45,145 bases of DNA from Dimorphilus gyrociliatus (Eukaryota > Annelida > Polychaeta > Dinophilidae), in the NCBI GenBank assembly GCA_904063045.1, contig CAJFCJ010000090.1:51967-97111 (forward strand), given 5' to 3'. The notes under the pieces are model-generated. The model had not been told where the DNA came from and did no database searches. It saw nothing but the letters and a program-made list of their open reading frames with translations. Below, one piece after another: positions 1 through 11,989 of this stretch; within the stretch, counting starts at the first letter, position 1, and each line of letters opens with the position of its first letter. The translations under genes were made by a program, and so were the position numbers.

Positions 1-3000
1 ATGCAGTACTTTTAAAAGGTATTGAGAAACTAAGATATAGACAAAAATACAATAAAAATATCTTATTTAGCCAATGCCACAATCAGCAGTGTATCAGCAA
101 TGAAAAAGTCTGTGACAATGAAATTAATTGTTTTGATTCAAGTGATGAAATATGTTTTCATCAAAATTCTATTCTTCAAATATATACTAAAAGTTTAAAA
201 AACACATCTAACTATCATAACCAGACTAATCCAGAAAATATTTCTTTTAAATACAGATTGCAATTCAAAATTCCAAATAGAGTGTGATAGTTCATGTTTA
301 ACAAAACATAAAATCTGTGATTTTAAAGTCGATTGTTCCAGTGGAAATGATGAAAACATGTGTAAAAGATTTTCAACTGGTTCTAATCCAAATCGAAAAG
401 TAAATTATACAGAATGTTCATTAGAATATGACACTATGAATAATTTAATATCAAAAATAAGATATCCGTATTCATCTTTAAAATTCTGCATAAAATCTAA
501 TTGTTTGAAATCTCAATATAAATGCTTTTATTCTGGGTTTTGTATTAACATTGATAGAGTTTGCGATGGAATTAATCATTGCCTAAATAATGATGATGAA
601 TTATTTTGTGGTTTCTCTCATTTTTATCCTTCTCAGAGAATTTCCAAATATAAAGTCCTCTTTTTTCAGATGATTTTATAGCTCCTGGATTTTTTAAATG
701 CAGAAATGAATCAAGGTATATTTCAAATGCTCAACTATGTAATGGAAAGTTGGATTGCACAAAAGGAAGTGATGAACTTTTCTGTACAACTCCTGAAAAG
801 TATTTCACTAATCTCTGTAAATATTCAAATCCATTTTCCATTTCTTGTATAACAAATGAAAAATTGGTGAATTTCAATCTTGATGAAAATTTTAAATATA
901 TTTCACTTCATGGAAATTTTGTTTTAAGACAAAATCAACATTTTTACAACATTTTTATATTAAAAATCTCATCAAATAATGTGCTTGACAGATGGATGAA
1001 TATTCAATTTCCAAATGTTATCTTTCTACAAATTGTTCATACCATTTCAAAACAGTTTTCAGTCTTTGATAAATTCAAATTATCTTTACTCCAACACATG
1101 AATCTATCAAATAATCCAATTGACAAATTGGATGATATTTTCAAATTTGAAATGAATAATCTAATGACTTTAGATTTATCATCAACAAACATAGAAAATA
1201 TAAAAAGAGTTCATTTCAGACATTTAACCAGATTGCATCTTTTGAAAATGCAAAATTGTGTGTTAAGAAATATTGAAGAAAATTCATTTCAGTTTTTGAA
1301 GAATGTGAAATTTTTGTATATGAAAAGAACAAAATTTCCAGTAAAATTCATTAAATATTTTGCAATGCATATGTTAAAATTAAAAATAATTGAAAGTGAA
1401 AGTTTTCAATTGTGTTGTTTGGTTGAGAAATCTTTGTCAAAAGTGGAGAAATGTCAACCGAAGCCTTCTGGTTTTTTAACTTGTCACAACATAATTCCAT
1501 CAGTTTTTTTAAGAATAATCTTTTGGATAATTGGAATTGTTGGTTTTTTTGCTAATGTCATTTCTTTTTTTATTATCATTTTTTCCAAATTGAAATCGAA
1601 ATTGTATAGAATTTGTTTGTCAATTGGAGATTTGTTGACAGCAGTCTATATTCTTTCTATTGCTGTTGCTGACATAATTTTATCTAGTACAAAATTTTTA
1701 TTAAATGAAGAAGAATGGAGATTCAGTAACACCTGTTCAATTCTTGGCACAGTTTTAACATTTTCTCTATTGCTATCATTATTTTCAATTCTGTGTCTGG
1801 CAATTGAACGTTTCGAAATAATTCTATATATTCTAAGAGAACCTTTAATGCTAAAATATAGAAAACAAATCTTAATTTTTGGGATTATGGTGATTGGAAT
1901 TATCTCCAACATGCCAATTGTTTTTTACAAGGTTGATACTTTTTAGTTAATATTTTTTTTTAATTTTGCAAATTACTTTCCAAAATCTATTTAGAGTTTT
2001 TATTCAAAATCAACAATTTGTTTCAATATTCAAATTCGAAGTGATAAAAATGAGGGTTCCTTTCACTCATTTATAACATTTGGACTATTGGCTTTCATTA
2101 TATCAACTTTAATATTTGTTTTATATATAAAAATTGTATTAAAAGTGCATTCAAGTAGTTTAACAAAGAAGACTAGATTTTCTAAAAGTATACTATTTAT
2201 TACATTTTCAAATGTTTTATGTTGGTTTCCAGTTTCATTTCTTTGTATGTCAAGTTTATTAAAAAATGATAAAAAACCTTTAATTTTTATATGTTAACTT
2301 TTATTGAAAGCAATTCTGTCAAGATTTGTTGTTTTAAATATGAAAAATAATACATACACCATCTTTTTTATCACATTTATTCCTGCAAATTCCTTAATAA
2401 ATCCATTGATTTTTTGCTTTAATCACGTGGTATATTGTTACAGAATGAACGGTCTAAAAAAAAGAGAAGACAGGTATAATTTTTTTCATGTTTTTTTGTG
2501 AAAACTAATTGATGGACTACTGGCTTTTTTTTTAGAGATAGAGCATTAACATCATTGAAGAATGGCATAACTGAATATTGTATTTTAGATATATAACTTT
2601 TTAAATTTTGAAATAATTGATTTTACTAATGTTTTTTTAAATTTGAACAGACGTAACATTTTTTAATAGAGAATTTAAAACTATTTCATTTTTCTTCTAC
2701 TCAACAAAGAGTATTAAAGTGAAAATTGATAGCAAATTTTTTAAAAATTTTAAATATTTTAAATGTTTTTTTTTTTTGATTAAATGTATTAAATCTATAC
2801 ATGAAAATTCATTAAATGTAGGAATTGATGAAATGGAAAGGTGTTTATATAGTAAAGTAATACACGTTTTTGTTTTATTTTTTTTAATTTTTATTTTTTC
2901 ATAAGATTCTGACAAACATTTTAATTTTTAACAGAATGAAATGTACTACTTTTATTGTGAAAAATTTTTAATGTTAACTGAGGAAGGTTCTGCTATAGAC

Positions 3001-3057
3001 ATGTTCAATTATGGAAAATTTGTTGAAGATTGTCTTAAAAAGAAATTTGAATTTTAA
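1..3057 (+). CDS. Receptor gene A (5' partial): LDLa-LRR-LGR-type 7TM receptor
   Basis: This is the 3' part of a surface receptor; earlier exons lie before the window. Exons read by hand: 1-192, 257-610, 670-1931, 1995-2253, 2311-2473, 2536-2579, 2651-2856, 2935-3057, with all phases compatible and GT..AG introns. It encodes the last four LDLa repeats, an LRR block (about 1090-1350), a cysteine-rich LRR cap and seven helices. TM2 has the LGR-like SIGDLL, TM3 ends in ERF in place of DRY, TM6 has CWFP and TM7 has NPLIF. The tail ends near FNYGKFVEDCLKKKF. The LGR family (glycoprotein-hormone and relaxin receptors) couples to G proteins; the coupling here is unknown. Bases 1-240 and 401-1898 are almost identical to gene B, introns included. 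No stop or frameshift is seen, so it may be functional. Confidence 0.85.
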
Positions 3058-3467
3058 ACTGTTATCAATTTTTTGTTTTAGTTTCGTTATATGTTTTTTA
3101 TTGGATCATATGCATTGAGTAATTTGAATACAAGGTTTAATTAAGCTTTGTATTTAATGAGATCATAAATAACATCAAATGGTTCAGCAAATGATTTTTA
3201 AATTTGGAAAAATATTTTTTTCCTGATCTGTTAGTTACTAGAATAACATCATAATTACCAATAGTTTAGAGATTAATCAATTCATTTTCTGCTAAGACTA
3301 TTATAATTCAGCAAAATAATATAATCTAGATTTCAAATAATAGTAGTTAATTAAGTTATTAAAGAAGGAACTACATATACATTTTCACATAATTACTCTA
3401 CTTTTTTTGCCTTTGTTTATTCTATAAGTTATATATTACTATAAAACTGAAAAAAATCTTATGATTA
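3058..3467. other. Intergenic spacer between receptor genes A and B
   Basis: AT-rich, no open frame of note and no recognisable repeat. It must hold the 3' end of gene A and the promoter of gene B. I see no clear TATA box or exact AATAAA. Gene B starts only 411 bases after the stop of gene A. Confidence 0.5.
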
Positions 3468-6400
3468 ATGAATAAAATGTACACAATACAAGAAATCATT
3501 ACAATTTCACTTCTCTATATATTTGTATTTGAATATTCAAATGGAGTACAAAACTTAAGTTTTGTACAATTTTATGAAGATGATATTTCATATAAAACTC
3601 TCATATTTGGAAATGCTAATAAAACAGAAGACTTCCGAATTAATTTTGATGAAAGCTCTTCATCTTTCTTTGAAAGATCTAAAATCTTGTTTTGTAGAGA
3701 GAATGGCTATGACTCATCTATGGCAAAAATTTCTTTTACATTAACAAAAGAAATTGAAAAAGCAAGAAAACTTGTAAAAGCTATACCGTGCTGTCAATTG
3801 TATGTATTAATAGGAAAATAGAATATTTAAATAGTTAGCAGGTCTTGCTGTAGAATTTATATTTTTAAAACAAGCTTACAATAATAAAGCTAAATCTTAT
3901 AAATGTAGAATTGAAAAATTTTTCGGGATTTTAAAAATAGGTTAACAACTCCTAATGCAGCTAAAGATAAGATATATAGTGGTCGACAAAAAAACCCGGA
4001 CACCATAATTTCGATAGGCCAAACATTATAAATCTTTTTCACCAGCAAAAAAGATTTTTTTTTTTATTTTTCAGGTATAAAATAGTAGTTTAAAGTTTGA
4101 TATATACACGAGTTTCTTTTAAATATCATTTAGATAAGTTTTCACATAAGTGTTTTTGTTTTCTTATTATCCATTTTTTGATGATTTTTTTTCTTATTTG
4201 GCCATGAGACATTATTACTTGGACGATGGTTTGGGGATTAATATTTTTATTATTTTTGAATATGACAACCCTCATTTGCAATACATTTGCTAATCCTACC
4301 TCCCATCCCTGCATATAAACTTGGTAGCAAGTCAGGATTTTGACTTATAACCTGGTATGAACATTTTTTTATTTTCTCCCACAGTTCATCCCCAGATTGA
4401 AATTGTGCACCATTGTAAACTAAATTTTTTGTCAGGTGTCACATATTTTCTATAGGGCTCAGGTCAGGGCTCTTTGCTGGCCAATCAATTGGATTGATAC
4501 CATTCATTCGAAAGGCCCTCCTAGTTGCTCTTGCTGTGTGGCAGCCTGCTTTATCTTGTTGGAAGATGTAATTCCTGCCCATTTTGAGTGATATCTCTTC
4601 AATGACAGGAAGAACATCTTCCACAACAAAACAGCTATAATTTTGGGCAGTCAATTTTTGACTTATCCTCCAAACTTCAAATACCCATCTCAGGTTATTA
4701 ATCCCCACACCATCACTCCACCTCTTCCCATATTTTTGGTGACTCTAAAATTTTTTTCACCATCTTTTGTCCATGTCCTGAAATCATCAGGCCCACTCAG
4801 AGAGAATCTGGCCTTGTCTGTGAAAATCACTCTTGACCAGTCCAGATTTTCAGCAATTGTTTTGAGGCAGTATTCTTTTCTTCTTGCACAATCCTTAGGT
4901 GGTGTGAGATCAACTCTCTGTCTAATCCTTTTATAATTATAATTTTGCCTCTTCAGCTCTCTCTGAATGGTCTTGAGACTCACATTGACCTCTAATTCTG
5001 CTAAAACCTTTCCTGCTGTCACCCTTTCCTTATTTCTCTTAAGTCTCTTTACTATTCTTTTTATCCTCACTATGTCTCTTTCTGTTAGCTTCTTTGTACA
5101 ACCCCTGTTCTCTTGTTGTGGTGGCTCATATCTCAAAATGTCACTAATGGTAGATGGTGCCATTCCCAAAGCCCTTGCAGTTGCCCTAATTTTTCCCAAT
5201 TCTTTGTATTTCTTAAATACTAGATTCCTAACCTCTTTACCCCATGCCATAATTAAGTAAATAGAATTTAAAGTTAACTACAGTAATTAAAATAGATCAA
5301 AAGTGATTACTTAACTTTGAAAATTAGTTTGGTCAAAAAAAATTTCTGTTTGGGATGTTAATTTGAATCCAAAACTGGAAACAAAATGGATGTGCTGTTA
5401 ATAACGTCTCATGGCCAAATAAAGAAAAAATTAATTAAAATTAGTAAAAAATTTTTTCCTATTAATATTCACAAATATGATAATTTTGTCATTTTTTTTC
5501 AATATTACAGAAATATAATCCTTTATCAATGTAAATTGCCTAAAAAAACTAATTTCAAACTAAAAAACATATTTTTGGGGTGATTTAAAAATTGGCCTAT
5601 CAAAATTTACAGTGTCCGGGTTTTTTAGTCCACCACTATATATCAAAGAGGGAAAGAGAGATGGAGAAAGAGAATCCTTTAGGTAGGCCTAGAAAAGTTT
5701 GAATGTTTTACTATTTTGAAACAAAATTAAGGCCAAACTAAAAAAAAGACTGCATATTTTTTGTCATTTTTTAAAAATATAGTTTTAGTAGTAAAGTTTC
5801 CTTTCAATATCTCCAAAAAACACTGAAAATTTTTGAACCAATTCACATTAAATATTCTTATTTCTTTAGCGGAAGTGAAATATATTTAACAAAATTTAAC
5901 CTTATTCTGCAATGTTTTCGAAAAAACTCTTCTAGTAAATTAAATATGATTTTGAATTATTTTAAAGAAGTTTCTTTTTCTAATAGTCTTTATTTTTTTA
6001 GTTATTTTTGGAATGAGAAACAAATTGAATTATTATTACTTAATTTTAAAAATGAAAAATGACTACTTTGCTATTGAATCATCAGTTAAAAATAGGAAAT
6101 TTTTGTGTAAAGGAATACAAATAATTGTAAATTTTATGGATACAAAAATTTTGAATAAAAGAATATTTTTAAAATTAAATCAAGAAAATGGAACCAAAAG
6201 CATTTTTAATCAAAGTAAACTCTACAATTTCAACAATATTCTTCATTGTTTCTATGATGAAATTGATGGTAAAATTTAAACCTTTTTCTTTATATTTTAA
6301 AAAGTTTATTCTCTTTTTTACAGAAATACAAATTCTTTATGATTTAAATATAAAAGATTTAATTAATATTGTTCCACAAATAAATTCCAAAATTATGAAT

Positions 6401-9400
6401 GAGTTAACCATAATCCATTCAAAAATTTATGGATTTAGAATATTACTATTTGGAAAATCAAATGTTTCAGTTGTTGCAGCCTACAAGTTCATTTGTAATT
6501 CAATGTCAAAAATGTTTGGTCCATTTTTCAAGGGTTTTCTTCAATCATTTCCCCATCGAAGTGTAAATATACCTTTAAAAAAATTTACAATACAAACAAT
6601 TTCTTCTCAAAAATATCTCTTTTTAAGAATTTAATTTTAGAAATTGTTTCTTATAAAATTAATGATGGCACATTACAAATTTATGAAGCTATGATTTTTC
6701 CATATCTGTCAAGAGATCCTGGTTATATTTCAAAAACAAAGATACTTTGTCAAAGAAAACCAAGTTATTCATTAGGTAAATTTTTCTATTTATGGGTAAA
6801 GGTTAAATATGTTTGATTTTGTCTTGAAAAATTTGTTTAGAAAGTGATGTAAGCTTAATCATTTAAATTTTCGAATTTAATAGATATTTAATAAGTTAAA
6901 AATTTTCAATTTTATACCTAATTTGCCTGATCCCATTTATCTCATTAATAAGAAAATCAGTATAATTACTTATAATAATTTAACAGATAGAAAATTGTAT
7001 TTTTTGAATAAAGAACAAAAATTAATAAACTTAAAATCAAATCATATATTAAGAAATTTTACTGGAAGACTTGTTGTTTATAAAAATGAGATGTTTTTTA
7101 TTATAAAACTTTTAACATCAAAAAGCGTTAATTTAATTTGTCAACATTTTGGCTTTAACAATGGAAAAATTTCAGATAATTCACAAAACAATCTTGTTAG
7201 AGATAATTATGTAAACAATCAATTTACAGCTCTTCTATCACATTTCTATTGTAATAATAATGAAACAAAGATAGAAAATTGTCAAATTGTTGATGGAAAG
7301 TATGATGGAAAACAAAATATTCCAAAAAATTTAACATTGAATCAAAAATTCTTTAGATATAGCAAAAGACAACTCTTTAAATATGGAGGAGTAGATATCA
7401 CCTGTAAAAATAAATTACTTATAGAAGAATGTATCTTGTTTTTAAAATTAAAAAAGAAAATCTATTTAAACTATACATTTTTTTCTTTTATTTAGACAAA
7501 AATGAATGTGAAGCAAATGATTCATTCATATTTGAAAATACTTGTTATAAGGTGTTTGCCATTGACAATCGCATTCCACTTTATAAAATGCAACAATATT
7601 GTTATGATAGAAATATGACTTTATTTGATTTTCCTTCCAATCAGCAAATCTTTCTAACATTTTATCTTCAATTTTTAGTATATTTTAAAAGACATAAAAC
7701 ATTGGATGATTTTTTTCCAACCCAACACAGCATAAAAATTTATACAAGTAAGAAAGTAATGATTTGAAATTCAATCTTTTATATATAAAAATTATTCTTT
7801 TTAAATGTAGAAGTAAACCAAAAAAAGTACAGAAAAAAATTAATTACTGTAACAACAAGCAATTATGATATTTCTTATCTGTCAATTGCTGAAATTCTTC
7901 AAAGAGAACAATTTAAATTAACAGTTTCAAAATTGAAATACGAAATGAAATTATTTGAAAGTTATTTTACACAAGAGATTACAGATGAATGCATTTCCTT
8001 AACATCTAAAATAGATAAGTAACTATACACTGTATATAGAAAACAAATTTTTTCAACAAAGTCCTACAATAGCGTACGAACTTTTTTCCAGGTCAAAAAG
8101 AATAGTTGATCAAATGCTCTATACTACTCCTTGTAAATATAGAACAGATATTGTTGTTTGCCAAAAGCAATACTTTTTGGGTAAAAACTAACTGCCTTGA
8201 AAGAGAAAGTGTCCATATTTTTTCAAATTATAAGTTATTTTTAAAAAGCATACTGTAAAAAAATAATATATACAAGTTAAGTCACAAAGTTAATATGGTA
8301 CGAGTAGCTAAATCAAAACCAAAAAAATTTTAGTTTCTAAAAAAAAAACACAAAATATATATGGATATTTTCTGCGGAAAAAGGATATTTTCGTGGCATG
8401 AACTAATGCATCTTTAATTTACTAAAAAAGAGGCTTATCAATTTCATGGCTTCTTTCATCTAAATAATCAAATTGAGAAATGTTTAGATCAACATTTCTT
8501 TTGTAATAAAAGTAAAATTTGTATAAATTCAATTTATGTTTGTGATGGTGTTAATGATTGTCTGTTTGAGGAAGATGAAGATCAATGTGAATTTTACACC
8601 GAAACCAGATTTCATTGTTCAAATAACAAAGAAATAATTAGTTATTCACTTCTATGTGATTTTGTTCCTGATTGTGATGATCAGTCTGATGAACTGCTCT
8701 GCTGTAAGCAAATTAATTTTCAAATCATATCTTGGTTTTTCTTACAAGTATTTAAATTCTTATTGTTTCAAAAGATTACAAGCTATGCAGTACTTTTAAA
8801 AGGTATTGAGAAACTAAGATATAGACAAAAATACAATAAAAATATCTTATTTAGCCAATGCCACAATCAGCAGTGTATCAGCAATGAAAAAGTCTGTGAC
8901 AATGAAATTAATTGTTTTGATTCAAGTGATGAAATATGTTTTCATCAAAATTCTATTCTTCAAATATATACTAAAAGTTTAAAAAACACATCTAACTGTC
9001 ATAACCAGACTAATCCAGAAAATATTTTTTTAAAAACACAGACTGCAATTTAAAATTCCAAATTGAGTGTGATAATTCATGTTTAACCCGCAACAAAAAA
9101 TGTGATTTCAAAGTTGATTGCTCCAATAAGAAAGACGAAGACAATTGTTTACAGGAACTAAATTATAGTAATGAAACACAACTGTTAAATTATACAGAAT
9201 GTTCATTAGAATATGACACTATGAATAATTTAATATCAAAAATAAGATATCCGTATTCATCTTTAAAATTCTGCATAAAATCTAATTGTTTGAAATCTCA
9301 ATATAAATGCTTTTATTCTGGGTTTTGTATTAACATTGATAGAGTTTGCGATGGAATTAATCATTGCCTAAATAATGATGATGAATTATTTTGTGGTTTC

Positions 9401-11862
9401 TCTCATTTTTATCCTTCTCAGAGAATTTCCAAATATAAAGTCCTCTTTTTTCAGATGATTTTATAGCTCCTGGATTTTTTAAATGCAGAAATGAATCAAG
9501 GTATATTTCAAATGCTCAACTATGTAATGGAAAGTTGGATTGCACAAAAGGAAGTGATGAACTTTTCTGTACAACTCCTGAAAAGTATTTCACTAATCTC
9601 TGTAAATATTCAAATCCATTTTCCATTTCTTGTATAACAAATGAAAAATTGGTGAATTTCAATCTTGATGAAAATTTTAAATATATTTCACTTCATGGAA
9701 ATTTTGTTTTAAGACAAAATCAACATTTTTACAACATTTTTATATTAAAAATCTCATCAAATAATGTGCTTGACAGATGGATGAATATTCAATTTCCAAA
9801 TGTTATCTTTCTACAAATTGTTCATACCATTTCAAAACAGTTTTCAGTCTTTGATAAATTCAAATTATCTTTACTCCAACACATGAATCTATCAAATAAT
9901 CCAATTGACAAATTGGATGATATTTTCAAATTTGAAATGAATAATCTAATGACTTTAGATTTATCATCAACAAACATAGAAAATATAAAAAGAGTTCATT
10001 TCAGACATTTAACCAGATTGCATCTTTTGAAAATGCAAAATTGTGTGTTAAGAAATATTGAAGAAAATTCATTTCAGTTTTTGAAGAATGTGAAATTTTT
10101 GTATATGAAAAGAACAAAATTTCCAGTAAAATTCATTAAATATTTTGCAATGCATATGTTAAAATTAAAAATAATTGAAAGTGAAAGTTTTCAATTGTGT
10201 TGTTTGGTTGAGAAATCTTTGTCAAAAGTGGAGAAATGTCAACCGAAGCCTTCTGGTTTTTTAACTTGTCACAACATAATTCCATCAGTTTTTTTAAGAA
10301 TAATCTTTTGGATAATTGGAATTGTTGGTTTTTTTGCTAATGTCATTTCTTTTTTTATTATCATTTTTTCCAAATTGAAATCGAAATTGTATAGAATTTG
10401 TTTGTCAATTGGAGATTTGTTGACAGCAGTCTATATTCTTTCTATTGCTGTTGCTGACATAATTTTATCTAGTACAAAATTTTTATTAAATGAAGAAGAA
10501 TGGAGATTCAGTAACACCTGTTCAATTCTTGGCACAGTTTTAACATTTTCTCTATTGCTATCATTATTTTCAATTCTGTGTCTGGCAATTGAACGTTTCG
10601 AAATAATTCTATATATTCTAAGAGAACCTTTAATGCTAAAATATAGAAAACAAATCTTAATTTTTGGGATTATGGTGATTGGATTAATCTCTAATATACC
10701 AACTATGCTTTATAAGGTTTTTTTGAAATTTTTTTGTTTAGGAATAGTCTCAACCATTTTTTTTGTACTTATATTAGAGTTTTTATTCAAAATCAACTAT
10801 TTGCTTTAACATTCAGATTAGAAGTGACAATGCTGAAGGATCAGTTTATTCATTATTGACATTTGGTCTTTTAGCATTTTTCATAAGTTCACTTATCTTT
10901 GTATTATATGTAAAAATAGCATTTAAAGTAAATTCAACCAGTTTAACAAAGAAGACTAAATTATCCAAAAGTATTTTTTTTATTACATTTTCAAATGTTT
11001 TATGTTGGTTTCCAATCTCATTTCTTTGTATGTCAAGTTTATGAAAGCCATAGATAACTTTAAAACTTTTAATCTAATTTTTTTTCACAGCACTTTTATC
11101 AAGATTTTTTGTTCTGAATATGAAGAATAATATATACATTGTCGTTGTTGTAACACTTATTCCTATGAATTCGTTGTTAAATCCACTTATATTTTGTTTT
11201 AATCACTCACTCCATCTGTACAAAATGAATGTTGCAAGAAAAAGGGATAAAAGGTGTTTTTTTATTGATTTTAAATAGTTGTTAGAATCGAATGTTTTTT
11301 TATTTTAATATTTTTGTGCTGTAGGCAATTAATTACTTCTACTTTGAAGAACAAAGTTATAGAGCAATGTATTTCATTCCCCTTTTTTGGTTTTTGTTTG
11401 TTTTTTAGAATTAATGGTTTTTTTTGAAAAATCAGATGTAAACTTTTTCAATGGAGGAATAAAGACAATATCATTATTTTTAATTTCTTCTAAGAAGAAA
11501 ATTAGATTCAATATAGATATGAATTTTTTCAAAAATTTCCAATACGTTAAATGTTTTACATTTGTTATAAAATTCATTAAAACTGCTCATGAACATTGTC
11601 TTTCCATTGGTGATGAAGATCTTGAAAATTCATTATATTTTATAGTAATAATTTTTTCTTTGTTTAAATTAATAATGTTTCTTTTAAAATCAAGTTCTTT
11701 TCTCTTTTTTAGAATTCACAATATTTTTTTTATGGTGAAAAATTTTTCCTTTTAACAAAAATAAGATCAACTTCAGATATTTTAAATTATGGTAATTTTG
11801 TTAGAAAATCCCTGCAAAAAAGGATTGTTTTTGTTAACAAATTTAGTAAAGGAGAAATTTAA
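3468..11862 (+). CDS. Receptor gene B: SRCR-like / C-type lectin / LDLa / LRR / 7TM receptor
   Basis: A complete 18-exon gene. Exons: 3468-3799, 5870-5934, 6002-6268, 6324-6560, 6641-6775, 6987-7430, 7496-7747, 7811-8018, 8092-8180, 8431-8703, 8749-8976, 9042-9395, 9455-10716, 10778-11036, 11091-11253, 11325-11368, 11436-11644, 11713-11862. They join in frame to 1,656 residues. Order: signal peptide (IITISLLYIFVFEYSNG); N-terminal modules with few cysteines; SRCR-like domain about 370-490 (GRLVVYKN, ICQHFGFNNG); C-type lectin-like domain about 494-676; six LDLa repeats about 680-990; LRRs about 1090-1200; 7TM about 1250-1510 with ERF in place of DRY and NPLIF in TM7; cytoplasmic tail to 1656. 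The 7TM is LGR/relaxin-receptor-like. Most introns are 54-80 bases; intron 1 is enlarged by a Tc1-like insertion. Likely a plasma-membrane receptor with a pattern-recognition ectodomain (inferred). Exons 1, 8 and 9 are the least certain. Confidence 0.85.
3977..5641 (-). mobile_element. Tc1-like transposon copy 1, inactive, in intron 1 of receptor gene B
   Basis: Imperfect terminal inverted repeats face each other: AAAAAAACCCGGACACC near 3987 and its reverse complement near 5611. The flanks are TA-rich (TATATA), as expected for TA target sites, so the exact edges are uncertain by a few bases. A second inverted pair lies inside: ATTTGGCCATGAGAC at about 4197-4211 and GTCTCATGGCCAAAT at about 5406-5420. 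This gives an IR/DR-like layout as in Sleeping Beauty-type elements. The transposase runs opposite to the host gene and is broken. Confidence 0.9.
4250..5250 (-). pseudogene. Tc1-family transposase pseudogene (DD34E type)
   Basis: It reads from an ATG at 5250. The N-terminal paired-like helix-turn-helix DNA-binding part (TARALGMAPSTISDIL) is kept. The first catalytic Asp is in FTDKARF and the second in FQQDKAGCH, where related copies have DNAGCH. The third residue, Glu, is in DLSPIENM. The frame is broken near 4690 (a Tyr codon turned into TGA plus a one-base loss) and again at about 4437, where the Trp after IENM has become TGA. Downstream the frame continues to HIQK and a stop at 4250. Cut-and-paste transposition by the DDE mechanism is known for the family; this copy is dead. 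Confidence 0.9.
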
Positions 11863-11894
11863 GAATGTTTTTTTAAAATTGCTTTTTTGTATTA

Positions 11895-11900
11895 AATAAA
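11895..11900 (+). terminator. Poly(A) signal of receptor gene B
   Basis: An exact AATAAA lies 33 bases after the gene B stop codon, in an A-rich stretch. Confidence 0.6.
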
Positions 11901-11989
11901 AAAAAGATTTTTCACTGAAATATATATAGTAGTTGATTTTATATCAAAAATATATTTTCAAATATAATAATAAAGCCAATAGTCACAAT

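Noticed and set aside
1646-1912. Minus-strand open frame opposite receptor gene A
   Set aside because: Shadow of the 7TM exon; low-complexity, no domain.
4643-5260. Plus-strand open frames opposite the Tc1-like transposase (4643-4936, 4967-5260) and likewise 20582-20881
   Set aside because: Antisense shadows of conserved transposase codons.
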